64,000 nt of DNA from Bradyrhizobium japonicum USDA 6 (GCF_000284375.1 NC_017249.1:8921001-8985000), one strand, 5' to 3'. Counted from the stretch's first letter, positions 8,455-18,948 are shown. Numbers and translations: made by a program. The notes: generated by a model not told the origin, from the letters alone.

Positions 8455-10050
8455 ATGCGTATTCGTTTAACGACCTGTCTCGCCGTGCTCGCGCTGGCGT
8501 CATTCGCAATCCCGGCGCGCGCCGAGTCGGTGGTGCGCTACGGCATCTCGATGGCGGACATCCCGCTGACGACGGGCCAGCCCGATCGCGGTGCCGGCGC
8601 CTATCAGTTCACGGCGTACACCATCTACGATCCGCTGGTGGCCTGGGAGATGGACGTTGCCGACCGCCCCGGCAAGCTGGTGCCCGGGCTCGCCACCGAA
8701 TGGAAGGTGGATGATGCCGACAAGACCAAGTGGCGCTTCACCTTGCGCAAGGGCGTGAAGTTTCACGACGGCAGCGAGTTCAATGCCGACGCGGTGATCT
8801 GGAATCTGGACAAGGTGCTCAACGACAAGGCGCCGCAATTCGACAAGCGGCAGAGCGCGCAGGTGAAGACCCGCCTGCCCTCGGTCGCGAGCTACGCAAA
8901 GATCGACGATTTCACGGTGGAGATCACGACCAAGACGGTCGATTCCTTCTTTCCCTATCAGATGCTGTGGTTCCTGGTCTCGAGCCCGGCGCAATACGAG
9001 AAGCTCGGCAAGGATTGGGACAAGTTCGCGAGCCAGCCCTCCGGCACCGGTCCGTTCAAATTGACCAAGCTCGTGCCGCGCGAGCTCGCGGAGCTCACGA
9101 AGAATCCGGACTACTGGAACAAGAAGCGCATTCCGAAGGCCGACAAGATCGTGCTGGTGCCGATGCCGGAAGCGCTGACGCGCACCAATGCGCTGCTCGC
9201 AGGCCAGGTGGACCTGATCGAGACGCCGGCGCCGGATGCCGTGCCGCAGCTGAAGGCGGCCGGCATGAAGATCGTCGACAACGTCACGCCACATGTCTGG
9301 AATTATCATCTCAGCGTGCTGCCGGGCTCACCCTGGACCGACATCCGCCTGCGCAAGGCGCTGAACCTCGCGATCGATCGCGAGGCGGTGGTGGGCCTGA
9401 TGAACGGTCTCGCAAAACCGGCCAAGGGCCAGGTCGACCCGTCGAGCCCGTGGTTCGGCAAACCGAGCTTCGAGCTGAAATATGATCTGGCCGCGGCCAA
9501 GAAACTGGTCGAAGAGGCCGGCTACTCCAAGGCGAAACCGCTGAAGGCCACTTTCATCATCGCCCAGGGCGGCACCGGCCAGATGCTGTCGCTGCCGATG
9601 AACGAATTCCTGCAGCAGAGCTTCAAGGAGATCGGCATCGACATCGACTTCAAGGTGGTCGAGCTCGAGACATTATATACGCATTGGCGCAAGGGCGCGG
9701 CCGACGAGATGAACGCCGGCATCACCGCCAACAACATCGCCTATGTCACCTCGGACCCGCTCTACGCCATCGTCCGCTTCTTCGCCTCCGACCAGATCGC
9801 GCCTGTCGGCGTCAACTGGGGCGGCTACAAGAACCCGAAGGTCGACGCTCTGATCAGCGAGGCCAAGCAGACGTTCGACACCGCCAAGCAGGACGATCTG
9901 ATCGCCCAGGCGCACGCGCTGATCGTCGACGATGCCGTGCTGGTCTGGGTCGTCCACGACACCAACCCGCATGCGCTGTCGCCGAAGATCAAGCAGTTCG
10001 TGCAGGCGCAGCACTGGTTCCAGGATCTGACGACGATCGGGACGGAATGA
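8455..10050 (+). CDS. ABC transporter substrate-binding protein, family 5, paralogue of the divergent gene
   Basis: This 531-residue periplasmic protein starts with a Sec signal (MRIRLTTCLAVLALASFAIPARAES). It is clearly homologous to the divergently encoded protein at 6595-8253. Both share the lead-in YGISMADIP/IGMTAADIP, the FHDGSxFNADAVxWN block and nearly the same C-terminal end (HDTNPHALSPKIKQFVQAQHWFQDL). No permease or ATPase genes follow it: the next 330 bases are repeats and then a convergent cyclase gene. It is therefore likely an alternative binding protein for the transporter on the other strand, giving the system a second ligand range. GGGAG about 10 bases upstream supports the ATG. 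Confidence 0.9.
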   Translation: MRIRLTTCLAVLALASFAIPARAESVVRYGISMADIPLTTGQPDRGAGAYQFTAYTIYDPLVAWEMDVADRPGKLVPGLATEWKVDDADKTKWRFTLRKGVKFHDGSEFNADAVIWNLDKVLNDKAPQFDKRQSAQVKTRLPSVASYAKIDDFTVEITTKTVDSFFPYQMLWFLVSSPAQYEKLGKDWDKFASQPSGTGPFKLTKLVPRELAELTKNPDYWNKKRIPKADKIVLVPMPEALTRTNALLAGQVDLIETPAPDAVPQLKAAGMKIVDNVTPHVWNYHLSVLPGSPWTDIRLRKALNLAIDREAVVGLMNGLAKPAKGQVDPSSPWFGKPSFELKYDLAAAKKLVEEAGYSKAKPLKATFIIAQGGTGQMLSLPMNEFLQQSFKEIGIDIDFKVVELETLYTHWRKGAADEMNAGITANNIAYVTSDPLYAIVRFFASDQIAPVGVNWGGYKNPKVDALISEAKQTFDTAKQDDLIAQAHALIVDDAVLVWVVHDTNPHALSPKIKQFVQAQHWFQDLTTIGTE

Positions 10051-10380
10051 GGGGGCGGTAAACGCCGGTGTCGTAGGGTGGGCAAAGCGGAAGCGTGCCC
10101 ACCACCTTAGGCCGGCGCGAGGAGATGTGGTGGGCACAGCGCTAACGCGCCTTTGCCCACCCTACGGGAGTTGATGTTTGGCGCAGGTAGCGTGGCGCCA
10201 AGCTACCGCGTCAAACACCGCTGTCGTCCCGGGGCGCGACGTAGTCGCGAGCCCGGGACCCATAACCACAGGGAGTGGTTTGGCGAAGACTCGAGGTTAC
10301 CTGCTCGCGCGATAACATCTCCCTGGGGGTATGGGTCCCCGCATAGGCGGGGGCGACAGTGAGTGTGCAGCGCCGCACCG
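10051..10380. repeat. Intergenic palindromic repeats between convergent genes
   Basis: No gene is seen here. Two different repeat elements are present. The first has perfect outer arms GTAGGGTGGGCAAAG (10073-10087) and its complement (10151-10165), with inner arms GTGCCCACCAC (10095-10105) and 10127-10137. The second, at about 10222-10360, contains GTCGTCCCGGGGCGCGAC, CCCGGGACCCATAACCAC and a partly inverted end (GGGTATGGGTCCCCGC). Both look like dispersed repetitive extragenic elements and sit between the 3' ends of two convergent genes. Confidence 0.75.
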
Positions 10381-12612
10381 CTACTTGGTCAGCAGCGCAT
10401 ACGCCCCGGTCCATCCCTCCGCCGGCGGATTGACCTGGAATTCCTTGATCCGCGCCTCGTACAGCTTGAACAGCTTTTCCAGCGTGTCGGCGTCCTCGCT
10501 GCGGCGGCCGCGCTCGATCGCGTCCAGCGCGCCCTGCCAGTCGCGGCCGCGGTAGCAGCCGAGCATCTCGATGGTGACGTTGCGCAGGCGCTGGAAGGCG
10601 CCCGAATGCATCACGTCCTCGCGGCCGGCGATGGCGTAGATCACCTCGGGCTCGGTCTTGCCCTTGACCATGATGAAGTCGAGCTCGAGGATCGCGAACT
10701 TGTCCTTGGCGGCGAGCGCGGTCCTGGAGCCGACGATGATCGGGAAACCGTATTCCTTCGACTGTCCCTCCAGGCGCGAGGCGAGGTTCACGCTGTCGCC
10801 GAGCACCGAATAGTTCTTCTTCAGGTCGGAGCCCATGTTGCCGACGACGCCGATGCCGGTGTTGAGGCCGATGCCGACATTGAGCGGGATGTAGACGTGA
10901 CCGCCGTCGGCGGCCTCCCGCTCGCGCTCCTTGTTGACGGCGTCGATCTGCTCCAGCATCTGGATCGCGGCCTCGCAGGCGTTGACCTCGTGATCGGCAT
11001 CGTCGAGCGGCGCGTTCCAGAACGCCATGATGGCGTCGCCCATGTACTTGTCGATGTAGCCCTTCTGATCGATGATGACGTCGGTCAGCGGCGTCAGGAA
11101 GCGGTTCATCAGCGCGATCAGGCCTTGCGGATCCTGCTTGTAGCTCTCCGAGATCGTGGTGAAGCCGCGCACGTCGGAGAACATGATCGTCATCTCGCGC
11201 TCCTCGCCGCCGAGCACGAGCTTTTCGGGCGACTGCGCGAGCTGCTCGACCAGGACGGGCGACATGTATTGCGCGAACATGCCGCGGATCTGCACGCGCT
11301 GACGCTGCTCGCGCACGAAGCTGGCGAAGATCAGTGTCAGATAGATCGCGGTGGTCGAGAGCAGCGGATAGGTGAAGTCGATGAGATAGCGGCGCTGCGC
11401 ATAGAAGAACCAGGACACGCCGACCAGGATGGCGGCGAACATCGCGCCCGCGAGCACCAGACGGACAGGGCCGAGATTCGGCGTGAAAATGATGACGAGC
11501 AGACCGATCACGAGCGCGGCGATCAGCTCGACGCCGAGCGCATAGTTCGGCTGCGAGATCACCGCGCCGCTGAGCACACTCTCCAGCACCTGGGCATGGA
11601 TCTCGACGCCCGGCATGGTCGATGACACCGGCGTGGTCTTGAGGTCGTTCAACCCGACCGCGGACGTGCCGACCAGCACCAGCTTGCCGGCGATCCTGGC
11701 GGGCGGCACGGTGTTGTCGAGCACGTCGGCCGCCGAGATGTAGATCGAGGGATCCTGGCGGGCATAGTGCACCCAGAGCTGGCCGTTCTTGTCGGTCGGA
11801 ATCTCCACGCCCTTGAGGCGCACGGCCCGCACGCCAGTCTTGTCGGTCCGGACCAGCAGCGTCGGCGTGCCGGTCACCACTCGCAAAATCTCGAGGCTGA
11901 GCGAGGGCATGATGTTGCCCTGGGCGCGCATGATCAACGGCACGCGGCGGATCATGCCGTCGCGCTCGGTCTTGATCGAGAACAGGCCCCGGCCGGTGGC
12001 GACCTTCTCGATGACGGGCACGTTGCGCAGCAGGCCGGGGAATTCGAACAGGAAGCGTTCGGCGCCCTCCTCCCCGACCGTCGCCACGCCGGTGAAGGGA
12101 AGCGTCTTGTCGATCTCGGACGAAATGGCCGGCTGTCCGGTCTCGCCAAGCACCACGCGCGAGCGCTTGATCGCTTCGGAGAGGACCTGGTCGTTGGTCG
12201 GCAGCTCGCGCAGCCTGGCGCGGGTGGCATCGTCCAGATCGCGCATCTGGCTCGCGACCAGATCGGGGTTGAGCCGGTCGGCTTCGGAGAACACCATGTC
12301 GAAGCCGATCGTCACCGCGCCGTTACTGGTGAGGTTCTGGATCAGGTCCGCGATCCGCGTGCGCGGCCACGGCCACTGGCCGAGCTTGGCGAGGCTCTTG
12401 TCGTCGATGTCGACGATGGTGACCGGCCGCGCCATCTTGTGGCGCGGATCAATCAACTGAAACATGTCGAAGGTGCGCAGCCGCAATTCCTGGATTGGCG
12501 GCGGATCCCACAGGCGCGCGCCGGCGAACAAGACCAGCAGCGCAAGGCACATCAGCCGCGCGAAGCCGAGCTTCCGCGCAAACCACCGCCGCAGGATCTT
12601 CAGACGTTTCAT
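10381..12612 (-). CDS. CHASE2-domain class III adenylate cyclase
   Basis: This 743-residue membrane protein has an N-terminal membrane segment (about 18-34), a large periplasmic CHASE2 sensor (about 38-360, with VTIVDIDDKSLAKLGQWPWPR), three further spans (about 365-435) and a cytoplasmic class III cyclase domain (about 465-670). Metal-binding aspartates are visible in MFSDVRGF and YMGDAIMAFW, and the transition-state Asn/Arg pair in NLASRLEGQ. Lys in IDKYMGD and Asp in LGDSVN are the residues expected for ATP rather than GTP. It probably makes cAMP in response to an unknown extracytoplasmic signal. It lies just downstream of the giant secreted protein, on the same strand. Confidence 0.9.
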   Translation of the reverse strand: MKRLKILRRWFARKLGFARLMCLALLVLFAGARLWDPPPIQELRLRTFDMFQLIDPRHKMARPVTIVDIDDKSLAKLGQWPWPRTRIADLIQNLTSNGAVTIGFDMVFSEADRLNPDLVASQMRDLDDATRARLRELPTNDQVLSEAIKRSRVVLGETGQPAISSEIDKTLPFTGVATVGEEGAERFLFEFPGLLRNVPVIEKVATGRGLFSIKTERDGMIRRVPLIMRAQGNIMPSLSLEILRVVTGTPTLLVRTDKTGVRAVRLKGVEIPTDKNGQLWVHYARQDPSIYISAADVLDNTVPPARIAGKLVLVGTSAVGLNDLKTTPVSSTMPGVEIHAQVLESVLSGAVISQPNYALGVELIAALVIGLLVIIFTPNLGPVRLVLAGAMFAAILVGVSWFFYAQRRYLIDFTYPLLSTTAIYLTLIFASFVREQRQRVQIRGMFAQYMSPVLVEQLAQSPEKLVLGGEEREMTIMFSDVRGFTTISESYKQDPQGLIALMNRFLTPLTDVIIDQKGYIDKYMGDAIMAFWNAPLDDADHEVNACEAAIQMLEQIDAVNKEREREAADGGHVYIPLNVGIGLNTGIGVVGNMGSDLKKNYSVLGDSVNLASRLEGQSKEYGFPIIVGSRTALAAKDKFAILELDFIMVKGKTEPEVIYAIAGREDVMHSGAFQRLRNVTIEMLGCYRGRDWQGALDAIERGRRSEDADTLEKLFKLYEARIKEFQVNPPAEGWTGAYALLTK

Positions 12613-12684
12613 TCGGCTTGGATATCACGCTTTCGCGGCGAACGGCAGCGGATCTGCAGGCGGTCGCGGCGCCAGAAGCGGCCA

Positions 12685-15600
12685 TCAGGCATGGACGATG
12701 AAGTCACTCGCCTGGACGTGGGCGACGCCCTTCAGGAGGATGCTGTCCGTCGCGTTGATCGTGATCAGGGTGTCCGCCGCCCCTGACGCGGTCACGTGCT
12801 GATTGATCCAGCTCTGAGGATCGGAAGTCGTCACCACGGCCGACAGGTCGATCTTGTCCGTACCCGAGGTGAAGTTCAGGATCGTGTCGTGGTTCGAACC
12901 GGCCGCGAATACGAACTGGTCCTGATAGCCGGTGCCGAAGAACACGTCCTTGTCGGCCGTGCCGGCGAGAGTCACCGGACCTTCCCCGGTCAGGTTGAAG
13001 ATCAGGTTGACCTTGTCACTCGCGCCATGGCCGTCGGTCACCGTCACCGCAACCTGGTCCGTCGCGGGCCCGTTCGGCTCGGCATAGGCCAGCGCCTGGA
13101 GTGCCGAGTTGACGTCGGCCAACGTGTCGCCCGCCGATGGGGGATCGACACAGCTGCCGGAGGCCGCCGTCGCGGCGAGCGTGAACGTTTCATGGGCGCC
13201 GGCATCGACGTCGGTGACTGAGAGGCCGTGGACGAAGACCTTGTCGCCTTCCTGCGTGACGCTGATCTGGTCGGTGTTGATCACCGGCGCGTCGTTCGTG
13301 CCGGTGATCGTGATGGTGACTTCGGCCGTGGTCTTCTGGCCCGCGTGGTCATCGAGCGTGATGGTGGAGACGATTTTCGCGGTCTGGTCCTTGCCGAGGA
13401 AATCCAGCGCGCCGTCGGCGACCGAATAGCTCCAGCCGATCGCGCCGTTGTTCTTGTTGCCGGTCTGTGGCAGCAGTGTCAGGGCGTGCTCGAGCGCGGC
13501 TTCCTGGCCGGTCAGCGCGAGGTGAGTCGTGCCGTCGGCATCGAGCCAGGTCACGGATTGGTCCGTAATCTCCGCCGTCGGCCGGTCGGTCAGGTCGATG
13601 TCCTTGAAGTCGATCGAGCCGGTCGCGGCCGGCGACGGGTCGAGCGTCGAGGACGCGGTGGTATCGGGCTGCTCGAAGAAGCTTGCGGTCAGCTGCGCCA
13701 CATCCGTGGTGGTGAAGGTCGGCGCATCGTCCTCTGCGTTGATCGTGATCAGCGTGTGGCCGGTGCCGTCATCGCTGCCGGCGAAATGCGCGTGGCTGTA
13801 ATCGGCGCCGGTCAGCTTCAGGCTGATGCTCTGGCCGTCGTCACCGGTGACCGTCAGCACACCGCCGGTCGCGGGATCGGCATTGGCGACATAGACGGCG
13901 CTGGTGTCGGACCCGTACTTGATGGTGGACAGGTCGATCGTGTCGGTCGCGGACAGCGCCGCGATCGATCCGCCAAACGTCGACGTATCAATCTGAAGAT
14001 GGGCGCCGTCGCCGGCGAGCGTGATCGTTTGCGAAACCGTACCCTCGAGCGTCAGCAGCGCGCCGGCATCGACGGTGACCGACCCGGTGCCCGATAGCGA
14101 GCCGAACAGCGTCAGGTCCCCGCCATGGACCTCGATGGTTCCGGTATTGGTGATGGTGCCCGAGATCGACGCCGTGCCCCAGCTACCGATGGTCGCATAA
14201 TTCGCGATGCTCAGCCCGGTCCCGGAAATCGAGGCCCCGTGCAGATCGATGTCGCCGTGGTTGACGATCGAGGACGCATCGCCGAACACGCCGCTACCGG
14301 CGACTGTCCAGGTGCCGCCTGCGTTGTTATTGAACGTGGCGGTGGCGACCGAAATGTTGCCGTTGATGTGGCCGGTGTTGTTGATCGTGATCTCGCCGCC
14401 AGTCTCGACGATCGCATAGGTCGATGAGGTCACACTGCCGGCATCGGCTGTCCCGATGGTGCCGGAATTGTCGATCGTCGCAGTGCCGGTGCCGTTCTCC
14501 TGGATGGAGATCGCAGCGACGCCATCAGCGCCGGCCACGGAGCCGGTGTTGGTGATGTGCGTCGAGCCGGTCGCGCCCGCATCGTCCTGGTCGACATTGA
14601 TGCCGAACGAGGTCGTGCCGGTGATGTGCCCGTTGTTGGTGACGGTGACTGCGCCGTTGCCATGGGAGACGATGTCGAGACCGACCGCGCCGGAAACGCC
14701 GCCGCCGATCGTCGCCGTGATATCGCCTGCCCCGTTCGCGCCGTCATGCAGCACGATGCCGTTGCCGGTCTGGCCGGTGATGTCGCCTGACGTCGTCAGC
14801 GAGACGTCGCCGATGCCGTTCTGAGTGACGACAATGCCGTTGGTCGCGCCGGTCAGCGTACCGCTCGGGGTCAGTATGATGTTGCCACGATGGCCGATCG
14901 TCCCGCCCGAAGCGGTGAAGTCGAGCGCGTCGCCCTTGCCCGAATTGATGTCGGCATCGCCGGTGACCGTGAAGGTTCCGCCGGTCGTCGCCTGACCGGC
15001 GATGGTGCCGGTAAAGGCATGGCTCGTCTTGTCGAGCTCGAGCGTATTGGTGCCGCCGGTGAAGGTGACGGTCTGCGCGTCCGCACCACCGAGCTCCAGC
15101 GTCGTGTTGTCGTCGATGATCAGCGTGCCCGCGCCGGTGATGCCGCCGGACAGGTTGAGCGTGCCGCTCTGGACTTCGATGGTGCCAGTGTTGGTGACGC
15201 CGCCCGTGATCGTGTTGAGGCCGGCGACGCTATAGAGATTGCCGGCATTGGTCACGCTGCCGCCGTTGATCGAAACGTCGGTCAGATAGAGTTTTGACGC
15301 GCCGTCGACCGAAATGATGCCACCGGCGTTGGCGATGGTGGCGGCCGTGAGCTTCAGCGTGCCGCCGGTCACGGCCTCGATCAGACCGTGATTGGTGATG
15401 GCGTGGAGGATGCCGGGATCGATCGTCAGCGTGCCGCTGGTGACGGAGATCGTGCCAGTATTGTCGACGTCGGCGTTGTCGATGGCGCTCGCGCCGGTCG
15501 ATTCCAGCGTGCCGGCGATGGCAAGCGTGCCGCCGGCCAGGCTCGCACCGTTCAACGTCAGCGTCTTGCCCGCATCGACATTGACGGTGCCGTGATTGAC

Positions 15601-18600
15601 GATTGCGGTGCCCGAAACGGTCGCGTCGTCGAGCGCCAGCGTGACGTCGCCCTCGACCGTGAGGGCGCTGATGCTGACCGTAGCCCCGTTGTCGATCTTG
15701 CTGGCGCCGGTGACGTCGATCGTGCCGGCACCCTTGATGGCGCCGCCGCTGATCGTGGCGTCGTCCAGCGTCAGCACCGCATTGCCGTCGACGATGACGT
15801 CGCCGGCCGAATTGTCGACGGTCGAGCCCTGATCGATCGCGAGCGCGCCGTTGGCGAGCACTTCGATGATACCGGCATTTATGACGGTCTCATTGCTGAG
15901 CGCATTGCGCGCACCGCTCGCCTTGACGACGGCGTTGTTATTCAGAATGCCGCCGCTCAGGACGGCATCGCCGGTCAGATCGATCTCGCCGTTGTTGGTA
16001 ATCGTGCCTGCGCCGCGAATGCCGGCGTTGACGACGGGCCCCCCCTCGTCATCACCGCCGATGGTGCCGATCACCGCACCAGCTCCGTCGATGGTCGCAT
16101 TGCTGACGATCAGCTTGCCGCTGGCATCGACCGTGATCTGGCCGTCATTGATAACGCTGGAGCCCTGATGGATCGTCAGCCAGCCGTTGGCCAGCACCTC
16201 GATCACACCGGCCGCGGTGTTGGACACGGTCTCGTGGGCGAACTCGACCGCACCCTTGACGTTGACGGTGCCGGAATTGTTCAGCGTGCCGTTCTCGATC
16301 AGGCTGGCGCCGTCGAGCTCCAGCGTGCCCAAAATGCTGACGGTGCCGCCATCGACCGTCGCGGTATCGACGATCAGCGTCGCGCCGGCATCGGCCCTCA
16401 GCAAGCCGCCGGCATTGTGGATCGTGGCGAGCGTCTTCAGCGTGCCGCCGGACAGCTCGATCGTGCCGGAATTGGTGATCGTGGTGCCGCTGGCGAAATC
16501 GCCGCCGCTCGCGAGCGTCAGATAGCCGGCATTGGTGAGCACGCTCGTGCCCAGAATCTCGGCCTTGCCGCCGACCGACATCGTTCCGGTCGCGGCGGTC
16601 GAGAGGATCGAATCGGCGCCCATGTTGAGCGCGCCTGATATCGTCAGCGAGCTCTGGACGATCACCTTCGGCGGCGGGCCGCCGAAATCGTTCATCGTCA
16701 GCGACTTGGCGTAGGCCGCGGTGTCGATCGTCACCGGATAGGACGGCGTCAGGCCGTGCAGCTGATCGGTGATGACGATGACGTCGTCATTGATGGTCGG
16801 GACCGTACCGGTTGCCCAGTTCGCCGCGTCCTTCCAGAAGCCGCCGGAGGGAGCGCCGGCCTTGTCGGTCGCGATCCACACCACCGCGGGCGCGTCGGTG
16901 CCGGTGATGGTGACGGTGATGGTCTGCTGCGAGGTCGCGCCTTGCGAATCCGTCAGCGTCACGGTGTAGACCAGCGTCAGGACCTCGCCCTTCGGGATGA
17001 AGTCGGCGAGATAGACCGGCAGATCGGCCAGCGACCAGCTGATGGTGCCGGTGCCATCCCCGGTGCTGTCGGCGCCCGCCGCGATCGCGACCGACATCGC
17101 GCTCTGGAACGCCGCGAGCGGGCCCGGCGGAACGGTGCCATCGGGCAGGGTCGCGCTGGTCAGCGCCACCGACACCGTATGCTTGTCGGTGAGATCGACG
17201 TCGTCGAAGCTCAGCGTGCCCGTCGTCGGCACATCGCTGGTGAGCGGTCCGCCCGGCACGCTGGTGCCGCCTTCGAAGGTGATGGTCGGAACGCTGGTCG
17301 TGATCACCGGCTTGTCGTTGGTGCCGGTGATCGTGATGGTGATCTGGATGACGGTGGTCTCAGGACTGACCGAGAAATTGTTGTCGACGCGGACCATGTA
17401 GGTCAGCGTCAGCGTTTCGCCGGCCGCGAGGAAGTCGAAGACGTGGTCGGGGACCGTGTAGGTCCAGACCGCCGAGCCGTTGTTGTTGTTGCCAGCATCG
17501 GCGACGACGCTGATCTGGATCTGCGTCGCCGCGATATCCTGCTTCTGGAGTGCAGAGAGCGTGCCGGTGACGTCCTGGCCGGCACTCTTGTAGACGTAGT
17601 TCGGCGCTTCGGCGAGGTTTATGCTCACCGTCGGCCGATCGCCCAGGTTCTGGTCGACGAAGGTGATGCGGCCGGAGATCGTGTCGGAATGCGTCGCGTC
17701 GCCGGTCGTGTCCGCGCGCTCGGCCAGCGCGAACGCCGTCTTCACATTGCCGTTGAGATCGAGGCTCTGAGACAGAGGCTTGCCGGGGTAACGGTTGAAA
17801 GGCGCCGTGTGATCGCCGGACCCCTGCGATCCCTGCTGACTGAGGTTGACGAAGAACGCGGTCGCGACGTAGCCGGCCGGCGTCTTGATCACGAGGCCGT
17901 CGCTGGTCTGCGTGATCGTGTCGGTGAAGTTCGTGGTCAGCTTGGTGTTGGTGTTGTTGTCGGTGAACTTCAGCGTGAACACGTCCGTGATCAGCTTCTG
18001 CACGTCCGGCGACAGCAGCCCGTTGGTGATCGAGACGTTGCCGCCGCTGATCTGGATCATCTGGCCGGCCTGGTTGACCGTCGCGATCGGCAGCAACGTG
18101 ACCTTGTCGAACAGGATGTAGGAGCCCGTCGTGCCGTTCGGCTCGACCAGCACCTGGAAGCTCGCCTGCGGCTGCGGATCGCCGCCGCCGGCGGGAACGA
18201 CGAAGTTGATCTGGGTCAGCACCGCCGTGCCGCGGATGCCCATGGTGGCGACCGGCGTGTCGATCTTCATGTCGCCGTGCTTGGCGGTCTCGCCGGCGAC
18301 GAAGGTGATGGTGCCCGCGACCAGACTCAGCAGCGAGGAATTGCTCGACCCGTTGGGGTCGTAGACCATCTCGTTCAGCACCATCCGCGCATTGGAGGAC
18401 AGGCCGAACACGGTGCCGTCGATGAAGGTGATGCCGAGCGTCGAATCCGCACCGGTCGAGACCACATCGCCCTTCTCGACATTGTCGCCGTTGTTCAGGG
18501 TGACCGAGACGCCGTTGCGAACCGCGGTCGCGCTGCCGGAGAGTTTCGTGACGTGGCCGATGACCTGCGCGGCAGCGATGCCGGGCGCGGCCTGCGCATA

Positions 18601-18948
18601 TTGCACATGGCCGGTGAGCGCGTTGACGACGTCGCCGGTGAGGTGGGCGCCATCGGGCGAGGCGATCGCTGCGCGCTTGTCGCCCTTGAAATAATCGTGA
18701 ACGACGAACTCGTGCCCCTCGTGGGACAGCACGAGGTCGAGACCTGCGCGCTTGAACTCGCCATTGAAGATCAGGTTGGCATCGGGAACAACGAACGTGC
18801 CGTCGGGCACATGACCGTGTGCCTTTGCGACAAAGGGCTTGGCGATAAAGGGCTTGGCCGCAAAGGAATCGACAAGAATGTCCGCGGCCGAGCGGGAACC
18901 CTCGCCATCAAGGGGAATCGTGGCGTCAAATTTGCCAGCGTAATTCAA
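12685..18948 (-). CDS. Giant type I-secreted FecR/VCBS/beta-helix surface protein (adhesin-like)
   Basis: This 2087-residue protein has no Sec signal. The order of parts is: an N-terminal segment (1-118); a FecR-like domain (about 127-245, VIGHVTKLSGSATAVRNG to TMGIRGTA); two VCBS/cadherin-like repeats (about 420-545 and 555-685, each ending TITGTND or similar); a central stretch of about 1000 residues of degenerate beta-helix repeats (NTGTIEV, NNGDI, GGTL patterns); a third VCBS repeat (about 1740-1885); a cadherin-like unit; and a C-terminal serralysin-like type I secretion end (DQFVFAAGSNHDTILNFTSGTDKIDL). Surface adhesion or biofilm matrix function is inferred from this architecture. The only start that fits is TTG at 18948, because an in-frame stop lies shortly upstream. 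No type I secretion genes are in the window. Confidence 0.85.
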   Translation of the reverse strand: MNYAGKFDATIPLDGEGSRSAADILVDSFAAKPFIAKPFVAKAHGHVPDGTFVVPDANLIFNGEFKRAGLDLVLSHEGHEFVVHDYFKGDKRAAIASPDGAHLTGDVVNALTGHVQYAQAAPGIAAAQVIGHVTKLSGSATAVRNGVSVTLNNGDNVEKGDVVSTGADSTLGITFIDGTVFGLSSNARMVLNEMVYDPNGSSNSSLLSLVAGTITFVAGETAKHGDMKIDTPVATMGIRGTAVLTQINFVVPAGGGDPQPQASFQVLVEPNGTTGSYILFDKVTLLPIATVNQAGQMIQISGGNVSITNGLLSPDVQKLITDVFTLKFTDNNTNTKLTTNFTDTITQTSDGLVIKTPAGYVATAFFVNLSQQGSQGSGDHTAPFNRYPGKPLSQSLDLNGNVKTAFALAERADTTGDATHSDTISGRITFVDQNLGDRPTVSINLAEAPNYVYKSAGQDVTGTLSALQKQDIAATQIQISVVADAGNNNNGSAVWTYTVPDHVFDFLAAGETLTLTYMVRVDNNFSVSPETTVIQITITITGTNDKPVITTSVPTITFEGGTSVPGGPLTSDVPTTGTLSFDDVDLTDKHTVSVALTSATLPDGTVPPGPLAAFQSAMSVAIAAGADSTGDGTGTISWSLADLPVYLADFIPKGEVLTLVYTVTLTDSQGATSQQTITVTITGTDAPAVVWIATDKAGAPSGGFWKDAANWATGTVPTINDDVIVITDQLHGLTPSYPVTIDTAAYAKSLTMNDFGGPPPKVIVQSSLTISGALNMGADSILSTAATGTMSVGGKAEILGTSVLTNAGYLTLASGGDFASGTTITNSGTIELSGGTLKTLATIHNAGGLLRADAGATLIVDTATVDGGTVSILGTLELDGASLIENGTLNNSGTVNVKGAVEFAHETVSNTAAGVIEVLANGWLTIHQGSSVINDGQITVDASGKLIVSNATIDGAGAVIGTIGGDDEGGPVVNAGIRGAGTITNNGEIDLTGDAVLSGGILNNNAVVKASGARNALSNETVINAGIIEVLANGALAIDQGSTVDNSAGDVIVDGNAVLTLDDATISGGAIKGAGTIDVTGASKIDNGATVSISALTVEGDVTLALDDATVSGTAIVNHGTVNVDAGKTLTLNGASLAGGTLAIAGTLESTGASAIDNADVDNTGTISVTSGTLTIDPGILHAITNHGLIEAVTGGTLKLTAATIANAGGIISVDGASKLYLTDVSINGGSVTNAGNLYSVAGLNTITGGVTNTGTIEVQSGTLNLSGGITGAGTLIIDDNTTLELGGADAQTVTFTGGTNTLELDKTSHAFTGTIAGQATTGGTFTVTGDADINSGKGDALDFTASGGTIGHRGNIILTPSGTLTGATNGIVVTQNGIGDVSLTTSGDITGQTGNGIVLHDGANGAGDITATIGGGVSGAVGLDIVSHGNGAVTVTNNGHITGTTSFGINVDQDDAGATGSTHITNTGSVAGADGVAAISIQENGTGTATIDNSGTIGTADAGSVTSSTYAIVETGGEITINNTGHINGNISVATATFNNNAGGTWTVAGSGVFGDASSIVNHGDIDLHGASISGTGLSIANYATIGSWGTASISGTITNTGTIEVHGGDLTLFGSLSGTGSVTVDAGALLTLEGTVSQTITLAGDGAHLQIDTSTFGGSIAALSATDTIDLSTIKYGSDTSAVYVANADPATGGVLTVTGDDGQSISLKLTGADYSHAHFAGSDDGTGHTLITINAEDDAPTFTTTDVAQLTASFFEQPDTTASSTLDPSPAATGSIDFKDIDLTDRPTAEITDQSVTWLDADGTTHLALTGQEAALEHALTLLPQTGNKNNGAIGWSYSVADGALDFLGKDQTAKIVSTITLDDHAGQKTTAEVTITITGTNDAPVINTDQISVTQEGDKVFVHGLSVTDVDAGAHETFTLAATAASGSCVDPPSAGDTLADVNSALQALAYAEPNGPATDQVAVTVTDGHGASDKVNLIFNLTGEGPVTLAGTADKDVFFGTGYQDQFVFAAGSNHDTILNFTSGTDKIDLSAVVTTSDPQSWINQHVTASGAADTLITINATDSILLKGVAHVQASDFIVHA

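Noticed and set aside
12685..18948. Internal repeats of the giant gene as a CRISPR array or tandem DNA satellite
   Set aside because: The repeats are degenerate at the DNA level, variable in length and in frame with a protein repeat. There are no constant repeats with unique spacers.
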